From NCBI GenBank assembly GCA_039908535.1, contig JAMOAW010000013.1, forward strand, positions 1 through 64,000: a stretch of DNA of 64,000 nucleotides, in the 5' to 3' direction. Below the pieces are notes generated by a model that was not told where the DNA came from, did no database searches, and saw only the letters and a program-made list of their open reading frames with translations. Shown piece after piece: positions 9,171-17,008 of the stretch. The stretch is from JAMOAW01 sp039908535 (GTDB lineage Bacteria; Pseudomonadota; Magnetococcia; Magnetococcales; JADFZT01). The position numbers and the translations under genes were made by a program. Position 1 is the first letter of the stretch; every line of letters begins with the position of its first letter.

Positions 9171-10490
9171 TCAATAGTTGCGAGGTAAAATAAAGGAGTC
9201 TCCACTATAAAGATGACAGGCATTGCGGCCAGCCTTTTTGGAACGATACATAGCCTCATCGGCACATTTAAGCAAAGAATCCAATTTTTGGGTATCTTCA
9301 GGAAAAAAAGCCACCCCAAGAGAACCTGAAATAAAGGTGGACGCCCCCTCTAAAAGAAAACTTTCGTTCAAACAGGACAATATTTTCCGGGCAATCCCAA
9401 CAGCATCCTCTTTAGATATGTCTGGTAAAATAACCGTAAATTCATCGCCTCCCAACCGAGCCAACATATCACCAGCACGCAAATACGCTTTCATTCTCTG
9501 CGCTGCGGCCATTAAAAGAGCATCCCCTGCCCCATGCCCCAACGTGTCGTTGACCCACTTAAAACGATCCAAATCCACGAATATTAAAGCCAAGATCTTA
9601 CCCGCTTTTTGCACGATCCCCATCTGATCCCGCAAAGTTTGCATAAACAAAGAACGATTGGCAAGTCCAGTAAGGGCGTCATAATGGGCTTGAAAAAAAA
9701 TTTTCTGCTGGGCCTCTACACGTTCCGTAATATCACGCAAAATACCGGTAAACAACACGCGATCTCTGAGTTTTACCTCGCTTACGGTCAATTCGATTGG
9801 AAATGTTTGGCCATTTTTTCGTAAAGCAAAAAGTTCCTTGCGTAAACCCAGCACATTGACACTTCCACTATTAAAATAATCGGCCAAATATTGATCGTGG
9901 CGTTCTCGATAGGGAGAAGGCATCAACATAGAGACATTATGACCCAACACCTCGTATTTGGCATAACCAAACATTTTTTCTCCCGCCAAATTAATAGACT
10001 CTATGCAACCCACATGATTCATAACAATAATCGCGTCCGCTGCCGTATTGACAATGGCCTCCATCCGAGCCCGGCCTTCAACAACCGCCTCTTGGGCATA
10101 ACGATTATTCAATGATAGACGTATTCTCTTTTGCAAAACAGTCCAATGGATAGGCTTCGTAATATACTCCTGCGCCCCCGCCGCAAAGGCCTTTTCTACC
10201 GACTCATCATCATCTTGGGCCGTAATCATGATAATTCCGACATCCATCCCATGGCTAAAACGACGAATTTCGGAACAGGCCCGATACCCATCCACCACAG
10301 GCATATTGGCATCCATCAACACCAAGTCATGTAAACTCTCCCGAAATTTTTTAACGGCCTCTTTCCCATCAACAGCCAAGGTCACCAGATAGCCATCTTT
10401 TTCCAAAAAATTTTTGATCAACTCCCGCGCCGAACGAGAATCATCTGCAACCAGAATACAAGACTGTCTATTAAAATCAATTGGATTCAT
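9171..10490 (-). CDS. Response regulator-PAS-GGDEF diguanylate cyclase
   Basis: A 439-residue cytoplasmic signalling protein predicted to make cyclic di-GMP from two GTP. Residues about 10-125 are a receiver domain with VADDS at its acidic pocket and LMDANMP carrying the phospho-acceptor Asp. About 140-260 is a PAS domain (EAIVNTAADAIIVMN, KMFGYAKYEVLG). About 268-430 is a GGDEF domain with an intact GGDEF active site near residue 346. An RAGD inhibitory (I-site) RxxD motif lies exactly five residues upstream of it, so product inhibition is expected. No sensor kinase is adjacent, so it is an orphan receiver. PAS could bind a ligand or cofactor. It would link two-component input to c-di-GMP, for which a PilZ-CheX protein elsewhere in the window is a possible receptor. 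Confidence 0.9.
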   Translation of the reverse strand: MNPIDFNRQSCILVADDSRSARELIKNFLEKDGYLVTLAVDGKEAVKKFRESLHDLVLMDANMPVVDGYRACSEIRRFSHGMDVGIIMITAQDDDESVEKAFAAGAQEYITKPIHWTVLQKRIRLSLNNRYAQEAVVEGRARMEAIVNTAADAIIVMNHVGCIESINLAGEKMFGYAKYEVLGHNVSMLMPSPYRERHDQYLADYFNSGSVNVLGLRKELFALRKNGQTFPIELTVSEVKLRDRVLFTGILRDITERVEAQQKIFFQAHYDALTGLANRSLFMQTLRDQMGIVQKAGKILALIFVDLDRFKWVNDTLGHGAGDALLMAAAQRMKAYLRAGDMLARLGGDEFTVILPDISKEDAVGIARKILSCLNESFLLEGASTFISGSLGVAFFPEDTQKLDSLLKCADEAMYRSKKAGRNACHLYSGDSFILPRNY

Positions 10491-10694
10491 TTAGCCCTCT
10501 CAAACGGTCAAACAAATAGTTACATAACTCAAACGTCACAAAATAAATAGAAAAAATCAAAGAGCAATCAAAAAAATGGCCCAATCAGGCAGAGAAAAAC
10601 TTCTCTCAAAAAAAAGAATGCCATCAGGCCACTTAATTTGATGTTGGAAAAAAAGAATTTTCTAAAAAAAATCAAATAAGTACTTTAAAAACAT

Positions 10695-11129
10695 TTACTC
10701 TTTAAATTCTTTATGGACACACTCTGGATCTTTGCACTCCACATAAAGATACATAGAGTGACCTTGGACGGTATAGCCCCGCTCCTTGGCAATTTCATGC
10801 TGACGTTTTTCGATCGCTTCATCAAAAAACTCTTCCACCTTGCCGCATTGAACGCAAACCAAATGGTCGTGATGTTCCCCTTGATTGATTTCAAAAACCG
10901 ACTTGCTGGTTTCAAAATGGTGCCGAACCAAAAGTCCAGCTTGCTCAAATTGGGTCAAGACACGATAGACCGTTGCCAAGCCAATCTCTTCATTTTCAGA
11001 CAATAATTGTTTATAAACATCTTCGGCAGTCAAATGCTGCTCGGCTTTGGCTAAAAAAAGATTCATAATTTTTAGCCGTGGATGGGTGGCCTTAAGACCG
11101 ACCTTTTTTAAATTAAAGGGTGTATTCAT
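10695..11129 (-). CDS. fur: Ferric uptake regulator Fur
   Basis: A 144-residue Fur-family repressor that senses Fe(II) and represses iron genes. The N-terminal winged helix contains ATHPRLKIMNLFL, LTAEDVYKQLL and IGLATVYRVLTQFEQAGL, typical of Fur rather than Zur or PerR. The dimerisation half has HHDHLVCVQCGKVEEF with a CxxC zinc pair and a second Cys pair near the C terminus (CKDPEC). Length matches the family. It is monocistronic, with a candidate promoter just upstream. PerR was considered, but Fur-type spacing and no oxidative-stress neighbours favour Fur. Confidence 0.9.
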   Translation of the reverse strand: MNTPFNLKKVGLKATHPRLKIMNLFLAKAEQHLTAEDVYKQLLSENEEIGLATVYRVLTQFEQAGLLVRHHFETSKSVFEINQGEHHDHLVCVQCGKVEEFFDEAIEKRQHEIAKERGYTVQGHSMYLYVECKDPECVHKEFKE

Positions 11130-11162
11130 AAATTGTATCGGTTCGGTTCTCTATTAGGGTTA

Positions 11163-11168
11163 ATTATA
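11163..11168 (-). promoter_or_regulatory. Candidate -10 element of the fur promoter
   Basis: A perfect TATAAT on the minus strand lies 33 bp upstream of the fur start codon. The matching -35 is weak (GTGAAC-like with 16-bp spacing). No clear Fur box overlaps it. The call rests on the -10 alone. Confidence 0.4.
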
Positions 11169-11352
11169 GTATCATGGTCTGGAAGTTCACTGCAGACACC
11201 ATAGAAGCAATAAAAATAAAACATGGGTGCCATCGGGAACCAATTCCTCCATGAGCAATCCCAAAGGGTTAACAATCTTTACCAAAAAAACACCAAAATC
11301 TGTATACATCATTACAACACATTTTAAAAAAGCAAGAGGAAAGAAACATACA

Positions 11353-12207
11353 ATGAAAAAAAATTTTGCAATCGGTTTGTTTTTTCTTCTGGTCCTCACC
11401 ATACAACCGGTACGGGCCGATATGTTGGTACTGGTACATGGCTATTCCGGCAATGCCCTCTCTTGGGAATCCAGTGGGGTGGCCTCCATACTGGAAGCCC
11501 ATGGCTGGTCACGGGCGGGATTGCTCACCTTATCGCCACAAGGGGTCGTCATGCAACCCGGTGCCGGCCTCAAAGCCGCTAACAGAGTCTATCTCGTCAA
11601 TTTGCCTTCTGAGGCCCCTATAGCCGTACAAACCAACTATTTAGAAACCATGTTGCGTTTTCTCACCAAAAACAATCCCAAGGAATCTTTAATTTTGGCC
11701 GGTCATTCGGCGGGTGGCGTTGTGGCGCGGATGGCCTTGGTCAGAAGTGGTGGGTCGACTACCAAAGCCCTGATCACCATTGCGTCGCCCCATCTGGGAA
11801 CGCCGATGGCCGAAGAGGCCTTGGATGCCACCTCTAGTTTCGGCCCCATCGAAGTGATCAAAGAATTTTTTGGAGGCAATACCTATCAATATTTGAAATA
11901 TTCTCGCCCCCTCTACCTGGATATCGTTCGCCCTTTACCAGGAACTCTGCTCTATTGGTTAAATCAACAACCACATCCTGAAATTCTCTACTATTCGGTC
12001 ATGCGGGCCAAGCCCTTTTTATTTGGCGATGTGCTGGTACCGGGCGAAAGCATGGACATGAACAATATCCCCCCCCTGCATGGCCATTCTGCGGTATTTA
12101 CGACCCCAGCTGGTCACTCTCTAACCCCAGGAGACGGTCAACTGATGGTCCAAATTTTATCGGACATTAAACAAAAAATCCAAAATAAAGTGGAGACAAC
12201 TCATTGA
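11353..12207 (+). CDS. Secreted alpha/beta hydrolase, triacylglycerol lipase or PGAP1-like
   Basis: A 284-residue protein starting at an ATG behind AGAGGAA. It has a clear Sec signal peptide, MKKNFAIGLFFLLVLTI with cleavage near VRA-D. Mature protein begins MLVLVHGYSGNALSWE (oxyanion-loop HG), and the nucleophile elbow is LAGHSAGGVVARMAL with GHSAG. Likely acid and His residues fall in the second half (FGDVLVPGESMDM, PLHGHSAVF). Such proteins hydrolyse lipid or other esters in the periplasm; substrate is unknown. Its stop overlaps the start of the downstream metal exporter, so the two are translationally coupled, though a functional link is not obvious. Confidence 0.75.
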   Translation: MKKNFAIGLFFLLVLTIQPVRADMLVLVHGYSGNALSWESSGVASILEAHGWSRAGLLTLSPQGVVMQPGAGLKAANRVYLVNLPSEAPIAVQTNYLETMLRFLTKNNPKESLILAGHSAGGVVARMALVRSGGSTTKALITIASPHLGTPMAEEALDATSSFGPIEVIKEFFGGNTYQYLKYSRPLYLDIVRPLPGTLLYWLNQQPHPEILYYSVMRAKPFLFGDVLVPGESMDMNNIPPLHGHSAVFTTPAGHSLTPGDGQLMVQILSDIKQKIQNKVETTH

Positions 12208-13244
12208 GCAACCTTCATCTTGCCACTTGGCAGCATCCACATGTCTTCGGACTTGATATCAAACAAAAAGGTGAAAGCCAAACCCATTTAGTGATCGGAC
12301 TAACCCTCGTCACAATGATCGTTGAGCTGATCGCAGGTTACATGACCGGTTCCATGGCTCTGACCGCCGATGGTTGGCATATGAGTACCCACGCGGCCGC
12401 ACTCGCCATCGCCGCCTTCGCCTACGCCTTTGCTAGAAAAAATGCCCATAATCCCCGTTTTACCTTCGGAACCGGTAAAGTGGGAACATTGGGTGGTTTC
12501 GCCAGTGCCGTGGCCTTGGCCATGGTCGCCCTTTTAATGGCCTTTGAATCCTTGTCACGTCTGATCACCCCCATTCCCGTTCAATTTGAGGCCGCTTTAA
12601 CCGTAGCCGTGATCGGCTTTGTCGTGAATGTCGCGAGTGCCTTGCTGCTAAATAGCAGTGGAGGACACGCTCATGCTCATGGTGGTCACCACGATCACCA
12701 CGATCACCACGATCACCACGATCACCACGATCACCACGATCACCACGATCACCACGATCACCACGATCACCACGATCACCATGAACAGTCCCATTCGAAT
12801 GGTCAAGACCATAATCTGCGCGCGGCCTATCTACATGTCATTGCCGATGCGTTGACCTCGGTGACCGCTATGATTGCCCTGACGTGTGGTATGTTTCTGG
12901 GTTGGGTATGGATGGACCCTTTGATGGGGATTATTGGCTCATTGGTGATTGGATATTGGTCTTTTGGTCTATTGCGGGATACCAGTACAGTGCTGCTTGA
13001 TGCCGAATCCCAGAGCCATTGGCGGCATCGCATTGAAACGGTGTTAACACAGGAGAAGGATTGCGAAATCGTCGATTTTCATCTGTGGCGTGTCAGTACC
13101 GACCATTTTGCCTGTATCTTGTCCCTGGTCTCCCATTCACCAAAAATGGCCGACTATTACAAAAACCTTCTCAAGGCCTTTCCCAATTTGGATCACGTCA
13201 CGATTGAAATCAACCATTGTCAATCGTGCCCAACCGATTCATAG
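12204..13244 (+). CDS. dmeF: Cation diffusion facilitator, DmeF-type divalent metal exporter
   Basis: A 346-residue inner-membrane metal/proton antiporter of the CDF family. DmeF relatives export Co(II), Ni(II) or Zn(II). It begins at TTG overlapping the upstream TGA, with GGAG 8 nt before. Six membrane helices are visible. Metal-site motifs are GSMALTADGWHMSTH in helix 2 and HVIADALTSVTAM in helix 5. Between helices 4 and 5 lies a His-rich loop with ten DHH units encoded by a 9-bp tandem repeat. A short cytoplasmic C-terminal domain follows. The gene symbol is by resemblance of the DGWHMSTH motif to DmeF. Metal specificity is not determined. Confidence 0.85.
   Translation: MSNLHLATWQHPHVFGLDIKQKGESQTHLVIGLTLVTMIVELIAGYMTGSMALTADGWHMSTHAAALAIAAFAYAFARKNAHNPRFTFGTGKVGTLGGFASAVALAMVALLMAFESLSRLITPIPVQFEAALTVAVIGFVVNVASALLLNSSGGHAHAHGGHHDHHDHHDHHDHHDHHDHHDHHDHHDHHDHHEQSHSNGQDHNLRAAYLHVIADALTSVTAMIALTCGMFLGWVWMDPLMGIIGSLVIGYWSFGLLRDTSTVLLDAESQSHWRHRIETVLTQEKDCEIVDFHLWRVSTDHFACILSLVSHSPKMADYYKNLLKAFPNLDHVTIEINHCQSCPTDS
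12687..12782 (+). repeat. 9-bp tandem repeat encoding a poly-DHH metal-binding loop
   Basis: Ten direct copies of GATCACCAC (the last ending CACCAT) encode Asp-His-His repeats in the CDF exporter. Units start every 9 bp from 12693 to 12774 and are nearly perfect, pointing to recent slippage expansion. All changes in copy number would keep frame. Confidence 0.95.
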
Positions 13245-13327
13245 TGAAATATAAGAATTATGCAAACCCATCTGGCCCAAGAGGTAAATCCCAAACTTTA
13301 TCGACGAAAAAAGTCAAGGAAAATAAA

Positions 13328-16300
13328 TTGGTAAAATTTAACAAATCATTTTTTCTCGCAATCTTTTTATTTTGTCTGTTTGGATTTAGCCGCCCAGATT
13401 TCATAATTTCTAACGTTTTGGCCAAAGCGAAACCAAAACCAGTCGTCGTCACCGAGGCCCCTGTTTGGGAACAGGGCCAGGTGACGATTGACAAACTGAC
13501 CGAAGTCATCTCTCCCCTGGAAAAAAAATTAGATGAACTCCCCAAAGATGCCCTGGAGACATCCCCCGAAGGTCAACAGCGGTTGGCGTTTAAAGATCGT
13601 TTGGCACTCCTTGTAGAATGGCGTGGCCTTTTGGAACGAATTCGCGATCTACAAGAGCAGTTGCGAACCAATCCATCTGAAATCCAAAATATTATAAAGA
13701 ATCTTGAAACCGAACAAAAACGTTCTCCCCCCACATCGCCAGAAAATCCCACCCCTGAAGGTCTATTGAACGCCCAAAAAGAGTTCACTGAGAGCCAAAC
13801 ATCCTTCAATAACATCAACAACACCATTCAACAACGACGTGATCTGATGGCCACTCTTTTTGATCGACAAATGCAGGCCAAAGATCGTTTAAAATCGGCG
13901 CAAAAAGAGAAAGATAACTTTATTGAATTGGCAAATAAAAGCAAAGGCGACCCTCGCAACATTCTTCTCATGCAATCTGAAAATGCCCAAATAAAGGCCC
14001 GTGTTTCTCAACAAATTTTACAATCATTAGAAGAAGAACAACTTTTTGAAAATGAAACGGTTGGCATCAGAGATAAACAATTAGAGTTGGAACGCTTGCG
14101 GACAAAATGGCATGAACAAAAAGTAGCCCTCTACCAAGAGGCGTTAAATCGACTTCAAGAGTCAGATGTCAAGAAAAAAGAGGCTGAATTGACCCTTAAG
14201 TCCCAAGAGGCCGAACAAGCCGTCGAGCCAAGCGAACGATTTTTAAAAAAATGGGAGGCGGAAAATGCCCAATTGCAAAAAAATATCGCCGATTTAAATA
14301 AATTAAAAACCGACGTTTTAGCCACCATTACCGAGCAAGAAAAACGCTTTACAGCAGACAAAGAAGAGCTAAAAAATCTGCAGGATATGGTCAAAGAGAG
14401 CGGTTTAAACGAACGAGCAGCGGAAATTTTAAAAAATTCTTTTCGCAGGCTCAAAAGTCGACTAGAAGAATTGGATGCCTCCATTCCAAAAGAGTTGCAA
14501 AAAAAATTGGCCGATGCGCGTCCAAGACAATTTGAAATCAATGGATTATTGGGCAATTCTTGGGATTTGTGGCAATCCGAATTACAAGCCGCCAGTCAAG
14601 AGATGCCCACACTTGAACGCAAAGTCGCTTTTGAAACCAAAGCGGCCCCACTCATAGAGCTTTATCGTGACCTTTTGAGCAAAGAAAAACAATTGCTCAT
14701 GGAGGTAGACTCTGCCGACCGTCGTCTCTCCCTCTATCCCGAAGAACGAAAAGAAATTTTGGTCGAAATAGAAACATTTGTATTATCAAATATCTTTTGG
14801 ATCCAAGACGCCCCTCCCATCTATCAAGTCGTCAGCACGCAACTCATAGATGAAATTTTTTCACTCAACAAACCAAACTCCATTTTAAACTGGTGGCTCC
14901 AAGTCTTATCAAAGGAGACCGCAGAACGTTTTATGGAATCCCTGAAACGACCAGTTTTTTTAATTGTCTCGATTATTTTACTGTTGGCATTACCCCTATG
15001 GTTGCATTTACTACGCCGTCGATTGCACCGCGATCTGCTGGCGAGACATTATACCACAAAAAGAACAAGCTCTGATGTTTTGGTGGAAGATCTGTTGGCC
15101 AAAATTTTAGATGCCGGTTTTACGCCCGCCTATCTTTTGGCCGCTGCCTATATGATTGGCGTTGTGGGTCTGCCGGCCTCTATTGGCACGGTTATTGAGC
15201 AAATATTATTGCATGTCGCCTTTTTTCTATTTCTTTGGGGATTAAATCAAAGCCTTTTTAATTTCAATACCCGACAGGAGGTGGCCAATAATCTGTTTCG
15301 TTCTTTTCGCTTGGCACTGTTGGCCTATTTGATTTGTTTATTACCGTGGATGATTTTTCGGGTTGCCCCATTTAATTTTGAGGTACTCCCTCGGCTGGGA
15401 TATACTTTTTTTGAAATCGCCATTGCCATTGCCGTCTATCAATTGATTCGTCCCCGCTCTGCTTTGGTGTTAACTCTCCTGGGGTTAAACACAGAAACCA
15501 AAGAAGAAAATCACAAAAAACATCATATTCAAATAGTTCTCGGACGCAACTGGCGATTGATGAGCGGGTTATTGTCGATTTTCATGGGAACGGTTTTGGT
15601 ATTGGATATCAGTGGCTATCGATTTGGTTCAGCACAATTGGCGCGCAGTGGTCTTTTGAGTCTATTTACTCTTTTTATCTTAATTGGAGCCTATAATCTA
15701 TTAATCGTCTCTTTAGAAAAATTGATTCGCACACGCCGCCGCTCCCCAATCGTGACCGCCCCCGGGGTCCGAGCCTCGACTTCTAGGGTCGAGTTTATGG
15801 GGCAGATTAAAAATTCGATCCGCTTGGTCTTTCTGGTTATAGGCGCCGTGCTGTTTGCCAACTATTGGGGATTAAATGAGACCATTTTTCATATTCTAAG
15901 CGAATATACCCTTTATAGCGCGACTGGCATTGGTGGCGAAATTGAAATCGTCACGTTGGCCGATTTTACCCATTTTTTGCTTGGATTGTTGCTCCTGGCT
16001 TGGTTGGTCAAACATTTACCGAAATTATTTGAACTCATTGTCTTTTCAAAAGTAAATGTTGATTCTGGGCTACGCTATGCCATTGTGACCATCAGTCGCT
16101 ATTTGGTCTTTTTAATCGGTCTATTCGTGACCTTTTCCTTTTTAAAACTTGATTTAGCCAAAGTGGGCTGGTTGGTGGCGGCGATTTCAGTGGGCATCGG
16201 CTTTGGTCTCCAGGAGATCGTGGCCAACTTTGTCAGCGGCATTATTTTACTGTTAGAACGCCCCATTCGCGTGGGAGATGTCATCTCTATCGGCACCTAC

Positions 16301-16837
16301 ATGGGGCGCGTGACCCAAATTAACATTCGTTCCACGACCATACTCACCCCCGATTTATTAGAACTATTAATTCCAAATCGTGACCTGATCACCAAAGAGG
16401 TGACCAATTGGACCTTGGGAAATTCCGTGGTTCGGCTTGTGGTTCCCATTGGAGTCAGCTATGGATCGAATGTGGAGCAGGTGATGCAACTTTTGTTAAA
16501 AATCGCCCATTCGCAACCAGAGGTATTAAAAGAACCCGCCCCAGAACTCTATTTTATGGCCCATGGTGCCAGTTCTTTGGATTTTGAGCTGCGGGTCTTC
16601 TTGGGGGATCCCTCTTTGCGTATGCCAACGTTGAGTCGCTTAAATCAATTAATCAATAAGGTTTTTCAGGAAAATAATATTGAGATTCCATATCCGCAAC
16701 AGGATATTCATCTACGATCTGGTTATTTTCAATCGCCCATCCCACATCCTTCTTTAGAGAAGTTATCGGTCATGCCAGAGGGTGAAGAACATGATGCCCT
16801 GCGGGCAAAAAGTCAAAGACAAAACCTTGGGGGATGA
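13328..16837 (+). CDS. Long mechanosensitive channel of the MscS superfamily (MscK/KefA-like)
   Basis: About 1169 residues from a TTG at 13328 behind AAGGA; an upstream frame reaches back into the exporter gene but gives no better start. A signal peptide (KSFFLAIFLFCLFGFSR) is followed by about 480 residues of charged, periplasmic coiled coil. Multiple membrane helices begin near residue 538. The C-terminal MscS core at about 937-1130 contains VGWLVAAISVGIGFGLQEI, then GIILLLERPIRVGDVI and IPNRDLITKEVTNW, the pore helix and beta domain. Such channels release solutes on osmotic downshock. The last 15 or so residues and the TGA stop are encoded by an intergenic hairpin repeat, suggesting the original 3' end was replaced. 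Confidence 0.88.
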   Translation: MVKFNKSFFLAIFLFCLFGFSRPDFIISNVLAKAKPKPVVVTEAPVWEQGQVTIDKLTEVISPLEKKLDELPKDALETSPEGQQRLAFKDRLALLVEWRGLLERIRDLQEQLRTNPSEIQNIIKNLETEQKRSPPTSPENPTPEGLLNAQKEFTESQTSFNNINNTIQQRRDLMATLFDRQMQAKDRLKSAQKEKDNFIELANKSKGDPRNILLMQSENAQIKARVSQQILQSLEEEQLFENETVGIRDKQLELERLRTKWHEQKVALYQEALNRLQESDVKKKEAELTLKSQEAEQAVEPSERFLKKWEAENAQLQKNIADLNKLKTDVLATITEQEKRFTADKEELKNLQDMVKESGLNERAAEILKNSFRRLKSRLEELDASIPKELQKKLADARPRQFEINGLLGNSWDLWQSELQAASQEMPTLERKVAFETKAAPLIELYRDLLSKEKQLLMEVDSADRRLSLYPEERKEILVEIETFVLSNIFWIQDAPPIYQVVSTQLIDEIFSLNKPNSILNWWLQVLSKETAERFMESLKRPVFLIVSIILLLALPLWLHLLRRRLHRDLLARHYTTKRTSSDVLVEDLLAKILDAGFTPAYLLAAAYMIGVVGLPASIGTVIEQILLHVAFFLFLWGLNQSLFNFNTRQEVANNLFRSFRLALLAYLICLLPWMIFRVAPFNFEVLPRLGYTFFEIAIAIAVYQLIRPRSALVLTLLGLNTETKEENHKKHHIQIVLGRNWRLMSGLLSIFMGTVLVLDISGYRFGSAQLARSGLLSLFTLFILIGAYNLLIVSLEKLIRTRRRSPIVTAPGVRASTSRVEFMGQIKNSIRLVFLVIGAVLFANYWGLNETIFHILSEYTLYSATGIGGEIEIVTLADFTHFLLGLLLLAWLVKHLPKLFELIVFSKVNVDSGLRYAIVTISRYLVFLIGLFVTFSFLKLDLAKVGWLVAAISVGIGFGLQEIVANFVSGIILLLERPIRVGDVISIGTYMGRVTQINIRSTTILTPDLLELLIPNRDLITKEVTNWTLGNSVVRLVVPIGVSYGSNVEQVMQLLLKIAHSQPEVLKEPAPELYFMAHGASSLDFELRVFLGDPSLRMPTLSRLNQLINKVFQENNIEIPYPQQDIHLRSGYFQSPIPHPSLEKLSVMPEGEEHDALRAKSQRQNLGG

Positions 16838-17000
16838 ATCCCCCAAACCCTCTCTTTTTTTTAAAAATCAAAAAAGAAGGGTGGGGGGAATTGGGGAGCG
16901 GTTCTCCGCCCCCCCAAGGTCTTGATTTTTATTTTTCCGATACATGAACAGGATGCCCTGCGGGCAAAAGATAAAAAACAAAACCCTGGGTGAACCTCAA
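16787..17000. repeat. Type A hairpin repeat plus adjoining partial copy (convergent gap)
   Basis: Contains the short GCCCTGCGGGC hairpin, a GGGGGAT/ATCCCCC stem, the C/T-rich and A-rich centre, a GCGG-TTCT-CCGC stem and the CCGATACATGAACA end, followed by the beginning of a second copy. It lies between convergent genes and overlaps the 3' end of the channel gene. Orientation is reverse relative to the copy at 38075. Confidence 0.9.
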
Positions 17001-17008
17001 AAAATGGC

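Noticed and set aside
12658..12855. Open frame of Thr/Ile repeats inside the exporter gene
   Set aside because: It is a frame-shifted reading of the 9-bp DHH repeats with no start site or independent support.
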